Part shown: positions 9,009 to 17,772 of the stretch, piece after piece
How the letters are laid out: each line of letters opens with the position of its first letter
Numbering within the stretch: the first letter of the stretch is position 1
Assembly (NCBI RefSeq): GCF_030159955.1
Contig: NZ_BSNK01000001.1
Location: 124,001 to 188,000, forward strand
Length of the DNA: 64,000 bases
Origin: Algimonas ampicilliniresistens
GTDB taxonomy: Bacteria > Pseudomonadota > Alphaproteobacteria > Caulobacterales > Maricaulaceae
Direction of reading: 5' to 3'
The notes under the pieces: generated by a model
What the model was told of the DNA's origin: nothing
Seen by the model: only the letters and a program-made list of their open reading frames with translations
The model's database searches: none
Program-made: the position numbers and the translations under genes

Positions 9009-9674
9009 TTAGCTGAAGAACTGCACGGCCTCGCTCAGCTCAACCCGATCTGTACGGCATTTATTGGCGGGGTGATCGTCAGCATAGCCAAAGCTCATCC
9101 CAAATAGGATGCCACGGCTATCGGGAATGTTTAGCAGCTTTTTAACGGGCCCTGGAAACTGTCCCAGCGCGCCCTGCATACAGGACTGAATACCGTTCTC
9201 TTCCAGCAGTAGAGAGAGCGTCTGTGCGTAGATGCCAACGTCGACCGCGCCCATAATGCCAAGATATTTTTCCATGGTGAAGAATGCGCCGTGCGGGGCA
9301 CCGAAGAACTGCCAGTTCCGACCCATCGCCTGCATCCGGGCGGGCTTGTCCTCGCGCGCGATGTCCATCGCGCCATAAAGCGCCATGGCCGAACCCCATT
9401 GGCGGTCCTTATGCTCGTCCTGGTATTTGACGTTCCATTCAAACTCAGGTGACGGGCCTTTGCCGCTCATCACTTCGGCCAGCATCGCGTTGGAGACTGT
9501 GTCGCGCATGTCGCCGCTCACCACCATGACGTGCCAAGGCTGAGTATTGCAGTTGGAAGCGGCCTTAAGGCTCTGCGCAAAAATCTTGTCGAGCAAATCC
9601 TGTGGCACCGGATCGGGTCTGAAACCCCGGGCGGAGTAGCGATTATTAAGAAGGTCGGCCGTGTGTGTTGTCAT
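9009..9674 (-). CDS. nitroreductase family FMN oxidoreductase
   Basis: Cytoplasmic FMN-dependent NAD(P)H oxidoreductase of 221 aa. The N-terminal FMN-binding RYSARGF is followed by AASNCNTQPWHVMVVSG (flavin and substrate pocket). ILFGMSFGYADDHPANKCRTDR near the C-terminus is the family's second flavin-contacting region. Likely physiological substrates are quinones or nitro/enone compounds. Single gene; convergent with rpsP. Confidence 0.9.
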   Translation of the reverse strand: MTTHTADLLNNRYSARGFRPDPVPQDLLDKIFAQSLKAASNCNTQPWHVMVVSGDMRDTVSNAMLAEVMSGKGPSPEFEWNVKYQDEHKDRQWGSAMALYGAMDIAREDKPARMQAMGRNWQFFGAPHGAFFTMEKYLGIMGAVDVGIYAQTLSLLLEENGIQSCMQGALGQFPGPVKKLLNIPDSRGILFGMSFGYADDHPANKCRTDRVELSEAVQFFS

Positions 9675-9781
9675 GACGGGGCCATAGCGTGACTACACTT
9701 GGGCTGCAAAGGACACCTTCCTAGAAGCGATACCTATCGACCATGTGTTAGATTTTTAGTCTTTGAGCAGTTTGGTTGGAA

Positions 9782-9831
9782 TTGTCGCACCCTCGACTTC
9801 TATCTTTATAATAGATTAAAATGTATTATAA
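9782..9831 (+). promoter_or_regulatory. AT-rich promoter with TATAATA inverted repeat
   Basis: TTATAATA (9806-9813) and TATTATAA (9824-9831) are perfect 8-bp inverted arms around a 10-bp spacer. The left arm contains a consensus -10, TATAAT (9807-9812); TTGTCG (9782-9787) is a possible -35 at a long 19-bp spacing. The 9690-9850 stretch is clearly richer in AT than the surrounding DNA. Confidence 0.5.
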
Positions 9832-9866
9832 GAGTAAGTAACTAAAGATTGTATTGGGAGGGTTTC

Positions 9867-11021
9867 ATGATCAAGTTTGTCCGTTGGGTTCTGGCCATAA
9901 TGCTGGGTGTCTTAGGGTTGCTGCTTCACTCGGGTGGTTCGGCGTTTGCGTCTGAGCCAACCTTACCCCTTAATTTGAATCAGATATGTAAAGCCAATCA
10001 GGGTGCCGACGCCCATGCTGTTCTACTCATTAGACAAGATGCCTATTCATGGCGCTGCATCGACGGAAGTGGGCAACAGCATAGTTTTGATCTTAACCGG
10101 GATTGTCAGACAGTTTACGGAAACACCTCGACCGCATCACTTGGAAACCGACAGGATGCCTACACATGGAGCTGCTCAGTTCCTGTTCTCTCGGCGCAGG
10201 GGGCATTCCAATACACGACGTTTAATGGGAAGGCCGTAACGCTGACGCCTTGGGAGGGTAAGAATGTCGCGGTTTTAGTATCCCCATCCCGTGAAGCTGA
10301 TCCTATCGTAATGTCCGCCATCGTCGCAGTTCTCGACCAAGCCTATGAATTCTACCAGCAGACTACGGGGCGGTCTCCAACGCATCGCAAAGTCTATAAT
10401 GGTCATCTGTCTATCGCTGAAGTTGGCGATGGAGAGACGTGCGGTGCAGGGTGTGGATATCTCGGCAGTACAGGCATTGAGCTGACCGAAACGACATTCG
10501 ACGCGCTTTATAATGAGGTGGCGGCAAACAACCGGTACAGCCAAGCAGTTTTTTACGAACTAGGCCGGAACTTCTGGTTCTATAATGATCAGTTGAACGC
10601 AATCCCTCATGCTTTTGCGACTGGGTTTGCGATCCTGAACCGTTTCCAATCCATGGATTATGTTAACGTCGATGGCGCGGATTTCCGCAATATGAGCTAT
10701 GACGAGTTCCGGAGCTCAATTCTTTATGACCTTTATGATCGCTATCGAAATGACCGCAGCCTGAATTGGCAAAATACATTAGGGGCTCAGAAAGCCCCTG
10801 ATAACCCCAATGATTGGGGCGTCACCGATTTTGGTGCGGCTCTCATGTTCCAAGTCTATAAGGATTCCGGATATAGTTACGATGCCTATACGGCTTTCTG
10901 GGCCGCCATTGCGAAGCAGCCGACCGCAACAACGCAACAAGAGGTCATTGACAATTTTGTTGCAGCAGCCCTGTCAGCGACGGGGAAAGACTATAGCTAT
11001 ATGTTCAGTAACACAGACTGA
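9867..11021 (+). CDS. secreted protein with two Cys/DAYxW repeats and a degenerate peptidase-like domain
   Basis: I do not recognise a named function. The ATG at 9867 follows GGGAGG at good spacing and gives a signal peptide (FVRWVLAIMLGVLGLLLHSGG, cleavage near AFAS). Mature residues ~41-64 and ~80-103 are tandem copies of a ~24-residue unit of form C-x(n)-RQDAY-S/T-W-x-C, a pattern I associate with short repeats in secreted actinobacterial and cyanobacterial proteins. The C-terminal ~200 residues contain YELGRNFWFY (~230-239), which aligns by eye with HELGHNF of zinc peptidases but lacks both histidines. This suggests a binding protein or pseudoenzyme. 384 aa. Its AT-rich upstream region and lack of partners hint at transfer. 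Confidence 0.7.
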   Translation: MIKFVRWVLAIMLGVLGLLLHSGGSAFASEPTLPLNLNQICKANQGADAHAVLLIRQDAYSWRCIDGSGQQHSFDLNRDCQTVYGNTSTASLGNRQDAYTWSCSVPVLSAQGAFQYTTFNGKAVTLTPWEGKNVAVLVSPSREADPIVMSAIVAVLDQAYEFYQQTTGRSPTHRKVYNGHLSIAEVGDGETCGAGCGYLGSTGIELTETTFDALYNEVAANNRYSQAVFYELGRNFWFYNDQLNAIPHAFATGFAILNRFQSMDYVNVDGADFRNMSYDEFRSSILYDLYDRYRNDRSLNWQNTLGAQKAPDNPNDWGVTDFGAALMFQVYKDSGYSYDAYTAFWAAIAKQPTATTQQEVIDNFVAAALSATGKDYSYMFSNTD

Positions 11022-11034
11022 TCTAGCTCAGTCT
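11015..11034. terminator. stop-to-stop hairpin between convergent genes
   Basis: AGACTGA (11015-11021) and TCAGTCT (11028-11034) are perfect inverted arms around TCTAGC. Each arm contains the TGA stop of one of the two convergent genes, which are only 6 bp apart. There is no T-run, so termination activity is uncertain. Confidence 0.4.
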
Positions 11035-12329
11035 CGTATGATCCAGCGTTGCTGTGCCTCTACCAAGCCGTGATAGTTCGGTTGGTCGATCAATAGGCGT
11101 TCCATGACGGAGAGGCGCAGATGGTCGAACAGGGCGGGTTCGTGCCAATCAAGACTGCCATCCGTGAGGCCATGACTCAGGGCGTCTGGCATCAAACGTA
11201 ACGTTTTGAGCCGGTCGCGCCGGGCAAAGGCGAAGTCCCGGCCCATTCGCGCTTCTCGTGAGAGCTGCGCCAGCAAGTTGGCGGCAATGCGCGACTGGAA
11301 ACGGTCGCGGCCTTTGGCATTGGGCGTGACCTCCGTGTCGTTCCATTCGGCGACGGCCGTGATCATTTCTGCGAGACTAGTCTGCCCTGACGGCTCATCG
11401 CGTGACGGGATCGTGATCGGGGGAAGGGGCTTCGCCTCAATGTCTTCGATGTCGGACAGGAGTAGCAATAGATCGATCTCGACCTCGCTAATGCGACGCC
11501 CAATGGCCGCGCGCTCAATCGTGCGTTCCGTACCGTCACGCCAATCGCCAAGCATGGTCATACAGGCTGAGCCCCAGAACAGGGTCGTCAGAACACGCCA
11601 GAAGCGGAAGCGGTCTGGGTCAATTTTATGTCCGGACGCGGCTTCATAAGCGCCTAGAAAGGGCTCAATGTCGCCAATCCCGCCGACAATTTTATCGCGC
11701 CGCCCGAAGCGCCAGCTTGGCGCACAGATGTAAGCGAGATCCTGATGCGGATCGCCCAGATGCGCGATTTCCCAGTCCAGCACGGCCGTGAGTCCGGTCT
11801 CATCAATCAATAAATTCCCCATGCGAAAGTCGCCATGAACAAGACAGTTTGACGCAAAGGGTTCGGGGCAATTTTGACGGAGCCAGTGAAACGCTAGATC
11901 ATAGACAGGACGGCGCTCGCCGATGGTCGCGTAGGCGGCATGATAACTCTCGATCAGCTCGGCTGCGCCAGCCGTTGGAACATTGTCTGGTAATGCCGCC
12001 AGTGGGATCGCATGGATCGCCGCCAGTTCTCGGGCCAGTCGATTGGGGAGTTGATCCAGTATAGCGGCGAGGCTTGGCTGCTTGAACAGGCGTTGCGGTA
12101 ACGCGTCACCCGGTAAGCGGGTCATGACATAGGCAGCACCGATCGGGCTGTTGGTCGCGAAGACATGCCGGACTTGGGGGGCTGTTACGCCATTGGCTCG
12201 CGCGGCTTCGATAAGGGTGGCCTCAGTCTCCAGTGGGATGCCGCTAATGCCTGTATTGGTCTGCGCACCGCCAGGGGCGCGGCGCAAGATCAGAGGGTCT
12301 TCACCCGCCTCAAACGCCCAGCTTTCCAT
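11028..12329 (-). CDS. phosphotransferase (APH-like) family protein with C-terminal DUF6285-like domain
   Basis: An APH/choline-kinase-fold protein of the type found with acyl-CoA dehydrogenases (ACAD10-like). The catalytic loop is NCLVHGDFRMGNLLID and the metal-binding motif AVLDWEIAHLGDPHQDLAYIC. The last ~110 residues (SLAEMITAVAEWNDTEV...DQPNYHG) resemble the DUF6285 tail of such proteins. The first ATG (12329) gives MESWAFEAGEDPLILRR, but the same frame is open to 12467 and encodes IIDLTQALSS...ITNLHRLTAGAS, the usual family N-terminus, with no ATG/GTG/TTG. The true start is therefore probably a rare codon upstream (see findings). Last gene of an operon with the enoyl-CoA hydratase and CoA transferase; physiological substrate unknown. 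Confidence 0.85.
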   Translation of the reverse strand: MESWAFEAGEDPLILRRAPGGAQTNTGISGIPLETEATLIEAARANGVTAPQVRHVFATNSPIGAAYVMTRLPGDALPQRLFKQPSLAAILDQLPNRLARELAAIHAIPLAALPDNVPTAGAAELIESYHAAYATIGERRPVYDLAFHWLRQNCPEPFASNCLVHGDFRMGNLLIDETGLTAVLDWEIAHLGDPHQDLAYICAPSWRFGRRDKIVGGIGDIEPFLGAYEAASGHKIDPDRFRFWRVLTTLFWGSACMTMLGDWRDGTERTIERAAIGRRISEVEIDLLLLLSDIEDIEAKPLPPITIPSRDEPSGQTSLAEMITAVAEWNDTEVTPNAKGRDRFQSRIAANLLAQLSREARMGRDFAFARRDRLKTLRLMPDALSHGLTDGSLDWHEPALFDHLRLSVMERLLIDQPNYHGLVEAQQRWIIRD

Positions 12330-12467
12330 CGATGCACCTGCGGTGAGGCGGTGCAGATTAGTGATCGGCGCGCTGAGGGCGGAAGACAGGGCTTGGGTCA
12401 GATCGATTATGGTTTCGCCCTCTATAAAGATGATGGAGCTCGCTCTCTGAATTTGGCGCCAGCTCGT

Positions 12468-13262
12468 TTATCTGCCCTTAAATTCCGGTTTTCGCTTTTG
12501 AACAAATGCCATGATTCCTTCTTGGCTATCTTCGCTATTGGCCATCATCATCTGATGTTCAGACTCCACACGAGCCGTCTGCTCTTGGCTGGACGTCGCC
12601 GCGTCACGCATGATTATCTTGAGGGATTGCAGAGCGAGCGGGGCTTTTTCGGCCAGCGATTGTGCCCATGCCACGGCTTCGTCGCGCAAATCCGCCGCCG
12701 GGACGACTTTATTGACCATGCCCATATCGAGGCAGGTCTGTGCGTCCAGCCGTGTACCTTCAGCCATCGCGGCGAAGGCCCGTTTATATCCGAGATGACG
12801 GAGGTAAAACCAACTCGCCCCGCCATCTGGGACGAGGCCGATGCCAATGAAAGGCGAAAAAATAGTTGCATCATCCGCCATGACGGCGAGGTCCGAGCCA
12901 AGCGCGAGCCCGAGCGCTACGCCGCCCGCAAACCCATTGATCGCAGCGATGTAAATCTTCTTTGATTTGGCCACGCCGTCGACCAGCGGTTTGTAATCCC
13001 GGATCGAATTGTCGAATTTGCCATGATCAGACTGCCCGCCGATAAATTCTTTGAGGTCCGTGCCAGACGAAAAGGCGCGGCCCGATCCGGTTAGCACCAC
13101 GACGCGAATATTATCGTCATGTTCCGCCTTCGCCTGCGCGTCACCGAGCGCGTCCCGAACCGCCTTATTCATAGCGTTCATCGCCTCTGGGCGGTTCAGC
13201 GTGATGATGGCGACATGATCATCCGTTTCATAAGCGACAAGGTCAGGTTTCGTATCGGGCAT
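12468..13262 (-). CDS. enoyl-CoA hydratase/isomerase family protein
   Basis: Crotonase-fold enzyme of 264 aa acting on acyl-CoA double bonds or a related reaction. Seen: ITLNRPEAMNAMNKAVRDAL at the N-terminus, the oxyanion-hole stretch SSGTDLKEF and a second stretch AAINGFAGGVALGLALGSDLAVM, then the helix near GLVPDGGASWFYLRHLGYKRAFAAMAEG. Position 2 of a three-gene minus-strand operon, 3 bp after the CoA transferase. Fatty-acid or branched-chain acyl-CoA breakdown is the likely context. Confidence 0.9.
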   Translation of the reverse strand: MPDTKPDLVAYETDDHVAIITLNRPEAMNAMNKAVRDALGDAQAKAEHDDNIRVVVLTGSGRAFSSGTDLKEFIGGQSDHGKFDNSIRDYKPLVDGVAKSKKIYIAAINGFAGGVALGLALGSDLAVMADDATIFSPFIGIGLVPDGGASWFYLRHLGYKRAFAAMAEGTRLDAQTCLDMGMVNKVVPAADLRDEAVAWAQSLAEKAPLALQSLKIIMRDAATSSQEQTARVESEHQMMMANSEDSQEGIMAFVQKRKPEFKGR

Positions 13263-13265
13263 GAT

Positions 13266-14390
13266 CTACTCCACAAGGATTTTGGACTGGATAAGTTCAG
13301 CGATTTTGGCTGCGTCATAACCGAGCAGAGCGGTAATCGCGTCGCGCCCGCTATTGATTTGCGGCAGCACTGGATCTGCGAATTCAAAATCGCCCCCAAA
13401 CACAGGGGCCGGGCGCGGATGGATATAGGGTCCGTGTTTTGTGAGCCCGCCGCGCGCGCGATTTTGCGGGTGATCCGCCGCTTCAACATAGTCGAGCACC
13501 GGGGAGGTGCAGGCTTCTGTTCCGTCAAAAATCGCGGCCCATGCATCGCGTGTCTTAGTTTTGAAAACCGCTTCTAGCTTTGTGTGCTGTGCGGCATGTT
13601 CGCGCTTATCCATTTGGCCACCAAATGTGTCGGGATCTATCTCCATCAGGTTCAGAAATTCGGCGAAGAATTTTGGTTCGATACAGCCGACAGCCATGAA
13701 CTTAGCGTCAGACGTTTCGTAACAACGGTAAAACGGCATGCCGCCGTCCAGCAGATTGGCTTCACGGTTCGGTGTCCATTGACCGAGCCCGGCGAGGCTG
13801 TGGAACATGCTCATCATGCTATTCACCCCGTCAATCATAGCGGCGTCAACGACCTCGCCTTTGCCGGTGCGTTCGGCCTGTAGCAAAGCGGCGAGCATCC
13901 CGGTGACGAGGAACATCGTCCCGCCGCCATAATCGCCGATCAGGTTAAGTGGAGGTGTGGGCGGTTCGCCCTTTTTACCCATCGCGGCGAGTGCGCCTGT
14001 GATTGAGATATAATTGAGGTCATGCCCGGCTGTTTTCGCCCATGGTCCGGTCTGGCCCCAACCCGTCATCCGACCATAGACCAGCTTCGGATTGACGGCA
14101 TGACAGTCCTCTGGGCCGATGCCGAGCCGCTCGACCACCCCGGGTCTTAAACCTTCGATCAGCGCATCGGATTCTGCGACCAGATCCAGCAGAACTTTTG
14201 CCCCATCGGGCTGGCGCAAATCAATCGTGATCGAGCTTTTGCCACGGTCATGAACCGTCGGGACAGCAAAGCCCGGACGGTTCACCAGTACCACATCCGC
14301 GCCCATGTCAGCGAGCAACATCCCCGCATAGGGTCCGGGTCCAATCCCAGCGAGTTCGATGATGCGGTAGCCTGATAGGGGTTTGCTCAT
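13266..14390 (-). CDS. CaiB/BaiF family CoA transferase or alpha-methylacyl-CoA racemase
   Basis: Family III CoA transferase fold. Seen: LSGYRIIELAGIGPGPYAGMLLADMGADVVLVNRPG at the N-terminus, DLRQPDGAKVLLDLVAESDALIEGLRPGVVERLGIG, GRMTGWGQTGPWAKTAGHDLNYI and NLIGDYGGGTMFLVTGMLAAL. The last two carry the GHD and GDYGGG patterns typical of alpha-methylacyl-CoA racemases, which makes that activity likelier than CoA transfer. The start at 14390 (MSKPLSGYR) is preferred; an in-frame ATG at 14402 is possible. First gene of the operon running down to 11028. Confidence 0.9.
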   Translation of the reverse strand: MSKPLSGYRIIELAGIGPGPYAGMLLADMGADVVLVNRPGFAVPTVHDRGKSSITIDLRQPDGAKVLLDLVAESDALIEGLRPGVVERLGIGPEDCHAVNPKLVYGRMTGWGQTGPWAKTAGHDLNYISITGALAAMGKKGEPPTPPLNLIGDYGGGTMFLVTGMLAALLQAERTGKGEVVDAAMIDGVNSMMSMFHSLAGLGQWTPNREANLLDGGMPFYRCYETSDAKFMAVGCIEPKFFAEFLNLMEIDPDTFGGQMDKREHAAQHTKLEAVFKTKTRDAWAAIFDGTEACTSPVLDYVEAADHPQNRARGGLTKHGPYIHPRPAPVFGGDFEFADPVLPQINSGRDAITALLGYDAAKIAELIQSKILVE

Positions 14391-14534
14391 AGAGACGCTC
14401 ATGCGCAAATGGGGCGGAGGCGGCAAGACGTGGCGGTAGGATTATCGGTTGTGTGATGCATCTGGCGTTTTTGGTGGAAGGGCCATAGACACAACTCCCA
14501 TGACGAAGATGGATATAAGCGCGCAGGCGCGAGC

Positions 14535-15101
14535 ATGAGTATCGCGACGCGTAAGGCGCAGGCGCGGGAGCGGGCCAAGGCCATTCGAGCGAAACTGTCA
14601 GCCAATCCGAATGACTTCATCCGCAACTGGCCGGGGATGGAACCATCCGCCGTCATTGCTGGGTACTGGCCGATCCAGAATGAAGTCGATGTGCGTCCTC
14701 TGTTGAAGCGCTTGTCCCAAACCCATCCCATTGTTCTACCTGTGACACCGCGTGACCGGCTTCGCCTCAGCTTTCGTCGCTGGACACCAGAGTGTGAGAT
14801 GGAGCGCGGTCCGTTTGGGACCCGTCATCCGGTCGGTGCGCCCAGTGACGGGTCGGGTCCGTTGCTTCCGGACGTCGTGCTGGTGCCACTGCTGGCCTTT
14901 ACGCGTGACGGAGACCGGCTTGGGTATGGCGGCGGTTATTACGATGCCACGCTGGCGGCCCTCAAGGTGGAACAGCCCAGCCTGCGCTCCGTCGGGATCG
15001 CCTATGCGGGTCAGATGGTCAAACTCTTGCCCAAGGAGAAGACGGATATTCCGCTAGATTACATCCTGACCGAGAACGGGCTGATTACGACCCACCTATG
15101 A
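14535..15101 (+). CDS. fthC: 5-formyltetrahydrofolate cyclo-ligase
   Basis: ATP-dependent conversion of 5-formyl-THF to 5,10-methenyl-THF, rescuing folate from a dead-end form. The C-terminal signature RDGDRLGYGGGYYDATLAAL and the substrate loop around FGTRHPVG are present; 188 aa is the normal size. In many alphaproteobacteria 6S RNA lies just upstream, but the gap here (14391-14534) did not show a convincing 6S fold. Convergent with, and overlapping by 6 bp, the methyltransferase gene. Confidence 0.93.
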   Translation: MSIATRKAQARERAKAIRAKLSANPNDFIRNWPGMEPSAVIAGYWPIQNEVDVRPLLKRLSQTHPIVLPVTPRDRLRLSFRRWTPECEMERGPFGTRHPVGAPSDGSGPLLPDVVLVPLLAFTRDGDRLGYGGGYYDATLAALKVEQPSLRSVGIAYAGQMVKLLPKEKTDIPLDYILTENGLITTHL

Positions 15102-15941
15102 TTTTTGGCCATCTCTGATCGATTTGAGCGCGTCATTCAGCCCCATTTTGGCCGACCCAGGCTTGAGCGGTTTCTGTTGGCTTTCATGCGGCGCCCAGCC
15201 TGTCATCCAGACAATCTCCCAGCTTACAGCCATGGGTTCGCCCTTCGCTGGTCTGAGAGCCGTTTCAATATCACCGCGTAAGCGGGGAGAGATGCGCTTG
15301 TCGCGATCCGTGAGCGCATTGGTCAGGCCCAGATCACGTAAGTCTCCGGCCAGTGTCTCGATCTTTCGGTAATGGACGGTGAAGCGATCTGAATCGGTGA
15401 CGGGGATAGCAAGGCCCGCATGACCCAGCAGCTGCGCAGCGGCGCGCACTTCAATCATCGGATGAATGCGCGGGGTCGGCGCGCCGCGCGCTTCGGTATC
15501 AATGGCATAAAGGGCGTGGCGCAACTCGGCCAAGCTCGTCCCGCCGATCAGGCAGGCTAAAAACAGGCCATCCGGCACCAACATGGCGCGCGCTGCCTGC
15601 ATCCAACCGCCAACCGTGTTGAGCGACTGGATGTGCAGCAGGCTAATGACAAGGTCATAATCTTTGCCGCCTGGAGCTTCGAGGTGATCAAACGTCTCGA
15701 ATTGCTTCGCCGCAGGCAGATAGGCTGTGATCTGTTCGCGCCAATCAAATGGCCCGATCAGGCACGCGCGGGTGAAGGTGCGGTTTACGTCCTGCACACG
15801 GTCAGACAGGTCGTCGATCACGCGGTCCAGAAGAAAGGGTGTTACCTTAGCTTGTCGTCTGCGCGCGCGCGCGACCCGCAATGATTGCGTGGTTTCGTCA
15901 AACAGAGTGACGGGCGGGCCTTTATCTTGCGAACCGGACAT
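15096..15941 (-). CDS. SAM-dependent methyltransferase, BioC/NDUFAF5-like
   Basis: Class I methyltransferase-fold protein. The start at 15941 (MSGSQDKGPPVTLFDETTQSLRVARARRRQ) is preferred because upstream codons run into the divergent comF. TLFDETTQSLRVARARR and the spacing to DVNRTFTRACLIGPFD match the alphaproteobacterial group related to human NDUFAF5 and to BioC. SAM motif I is degenerate: the usual DxGxGxG is replaced by CLIGPFDWREQITAYLP. DYDLVISLLHIQSLNTVGGWMQAARAMLVPDGLFLACL matches motifs II and III. The real substrate is unsettled in this group. 281 aa. Confidence 0.82.
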   Translation of the reverse strand: MSGSQDKGPPVTLFDETTQSLRVARARRRQAKVTPFLLDRVIDDLSDRVQDVNRTFTRACLIGPFDWREQITAYLPAAKQFETFDHLEAPGGKDYDLVISLLHIQSLNTVGGWMQAARAMLVPDGLFLACLIGGTSLAELRHALYAIDTEARGAPTPRIHPMIEVRAAAQLLGHAGLAIPVTDSDRFTVHYRKIETLAGDLRDLGLTNALTDRDKRISPRLRGDIETALRPAKGEPMAVSWEIVWMTGWAPHESQQKPLKPGSAKMGLNDALKSIRDGQKS

Positions 15942-15961
15942 AGGCGCGCGATAGTCTGCGC

Positions 15962-16684
15962 GTGGGAGTCTGGCAATCACAGCTGCGCGAAATGGGACGA
16001 TGGGCGATTGATACGGTCCTGCCGCCGACTGACGACACCGCACTGTTCGCCGAACTGACTTTCTTGGATGATCCTTGCTGTGCGTCCTGCGGCTATCCGT
16101 TCGACCATCAAATTATGGGGATCAGTGCCTTTGATCTGGCTTGCGCCGCCTGTTTGGCGCGACGCCCGGCTTACGCGACGGCTCGGTCGGCCCTGCAATA
16201 TGATGTGGCTTCTCGCTCTATGGTTCTGGCGTTCAAACATGGTGGCCATACGGACAGATTACAGGCTTTCGCGGCACAAATGCACCGGGCTGGCCGGGTT
16301 GCGCTCTCCCATGCAGACGTCATTGTTCCTGTGCCGTTGCACCGATTTCGCCTGATGCAGCGACGCTTCAACCAATCGGCCTTGCTGGCGCGGGCTCTGT
16401 CTCAGCGCTGTGAAGTGCCGATGGAGGCGCATATATTGCTGCGCGCGCGGCGAACGCCGAGCCAAGGCGGGCTGTCGGCGGCGGGTCGACGGCGCAATGT
16501 GCAGGGGGCATTTACTGTGGCCGACCCTCAAAAAATCAAGGGTAGGCGGCTCGTCCTCGTGGATGATGTGATGACGACGGGGGCAACGCTAGAATCCTGC
16601 GCTCGAACCTTGAAACGGGCGGGAGCGGCGCGTGTTGATGCCGTCTGTCTTGCCCGCGTTGTAAAGCCGCTCCCGGCCCCCTAA
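15962..16684 (+). CDS. comF: ComF family phosphoribosyltransferase-like protein
   Basis: Single-stranded-DNA/competence-associated protein of the ComF family; its role outside competent species is unclear. An N-terminal zinc-finger-like region carries DPCCASCGYPF and CAACLARRPAY. It is followed by the PRTase motif RRLVLVDDVMTTGATLESCA. GTG start at 15962; an ATG at 15992 would shorten it slightly. 240 aa. It leads a same-strand run of grxC, nitrilase and DUF1178, an order common in alphaproteobacteria. Confidence 0.92.
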   Translation: MGVWQSQLREMGRWAIDTVLPPTDDTALFAELTFLDDPCCASCGYPFDHQIMGISAFDLACAACLARRPAYATARSALQYDVASRSMVLAFKHGGHTDRLQAFAAQMHRAGRVALSHADVIVPVPLHRFRLMQRRFNQSALLARALSQRCEVPMEAHILLRARRTPSQGGLSAAGRRRNVQGAFTVADPQKIKGRRLVLVDDVMTTGATLESCARTLKRAGAARVDAVCLARVVKPLPAP

Positions 16685-16719
16685 ATTCAGCCTAAAGCAA
16701 CCCTCTTAAAGGCCCTTTC

Positions 16720-16980
16720 ATGTCCGCTAAAGTCGAAGTCTATACTAAGATGTTCTGCCCCTTCTGTATCCGCGCTGTGGCGTTGTTCGACAAGAAGGGC
16801 GTCAAAATCATCGATATTCCCGCCGCGAATGACAAAGTTAAGCGTGCTGAGATGAATCAGCGTTCCAATGGGCGGAACACGTTTCCGCAAATCTTCATCA
16901 ATGGGGAACATATTGGCGGGTCGGATGATCTGGCCGCGTTGGAACGCGCGGGCAAGCTGGACGCCATGTTGGCCGCATAA
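16720..16980 (+). CDS. grxC: glutaredoxin 3
   Basis: Small dithiol glutaredoxin (86 aa) that reduces disulphides with glutathione. Active site CPFC at residues ~11-14 (the family is usually CPYC), cis-Pro in RNTFPQIFI and glutathione-binding GGSDDL. Four base pairs separate it from the downstream nitrilase start. Confidence 0.96.
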   Translation: MSAKVEVYTKMFCPFCIRAVALFDKKGVKIIDIPAANDKVKRAEMNQRSNGRNTFPQIFINGEHIGGSDDLAALERAGKLDAMLAA

Positions 16981-16983
16981 CGG

Positions 16984-17766
16984 ATGAAAACAGCTCTCCT
17001 GCAGCTTACCTCCGGAACTGATCCGGACGCGAACTTTCAAACGGTCGCGGGCATGGTCGCGGAGACGGATGCGGCCTTCGTGCTGACTCCAGAAATGACG
17101 CCGCTGCTTCAAAAGGAACGGGCTGCGTTGATGGCCGCTGTCAGGCCGGAGTCTCAGACCGCCGCCCCGTATCAATCACTGGCAAAAGGCAGTGGCATTC
17201 ACTTGCTCGTTGGTTCCGCGGCGGTGCTGCGTGACGACGGCAAAATTGCGAACCGTTCTTTACTGATTGACCCAAAGGGTGAGATCGTTGCGCGCTACGA
17301 CAAGATCCATCTGTTCGAGGCGGCTCTGCCGGGCGGAGAAAGTTACCGTGAGAGCGATAGTTATGCGGCAGGTGAGACGCCGACGATGACTCAGATCGGT
17401 GATCTGAGCCTCGGCCTGTCGATCTGTTACGATCTGCGCTTTCCGAAACTCTATTCTGGATACGCTAAAGAGGGTGTCGACATCATCACGGCGCCGTCTG
17501 CTTTCACGCGTGCAACCGGCAAAGCCCATTGGGAAACCTTGCTGCGCGCCCGCGCTATTGAGAGCGGAGCTTGGGTGCTCGCGCCGGCGCAAGGCGGGCG
17601 GCATGATGATGGTCGCCGCACATGGGGGCGCACAATGGCAATTGCGCCATGGGGCGAGGTGGCAGGGATTTTAGATCACGACGCACCGGGCATTTTGGAA
17701 ATCGAGATCGATGGTAAAGCGGTCGAAGATGCACGGGCTCGCATCCCAGCGTGGCGGCAGCGCTAG
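16984..17766 (+). CDS. carbon-nitrogen hydrolase (Nit/omega-amidase type)
   Basis: Nitrilase-superfamily amidase of 260 aa. The catalytic triad is visible: Glu in VLTPEMTPLL, Lys in RYDKIHLF and Cys in LSICYDLRFP. The NITR motif FTRATGKAHWETLLRARAIES follows. Close to Nit1/YafV-like enzymes that hydrolyse deaminated glutathione or omega-amides; its position behind grxC fits glutathione-linked repair, but that is inference. Confidence 0.93.
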   Translation: MKTALLQLTSGTDPDANFQTVAGMVAETDAAFVLTPEMTPLLQKERAALMAAVRPESQTAAPYQSLAKGSGIHLLVGSAAVLRDDGKIANRSLLIDPKGEIVARYDKIHLFEAALPGGESYRESDSYAAGETPTMTQIGDLSLGLSICYDLRFPKLYSGYAKEGVDIITAPSAFTRATGKAHWETLLRARAIESGAWVLAPAQGGRHDDGRRTWGRTMAIAPWGEVAGILDHDAPGILEIEIDGKAVEDARARIPAWRQR

Positions 17767-17772
17767 ACCGAC

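Noticed and set aside
14391-14534. 6S RNA upstream of fthC
   Set aside because: Position is right for Alphaproteobacteria, but no long closed stem with central bubble could be drawn and the gap is rather short.
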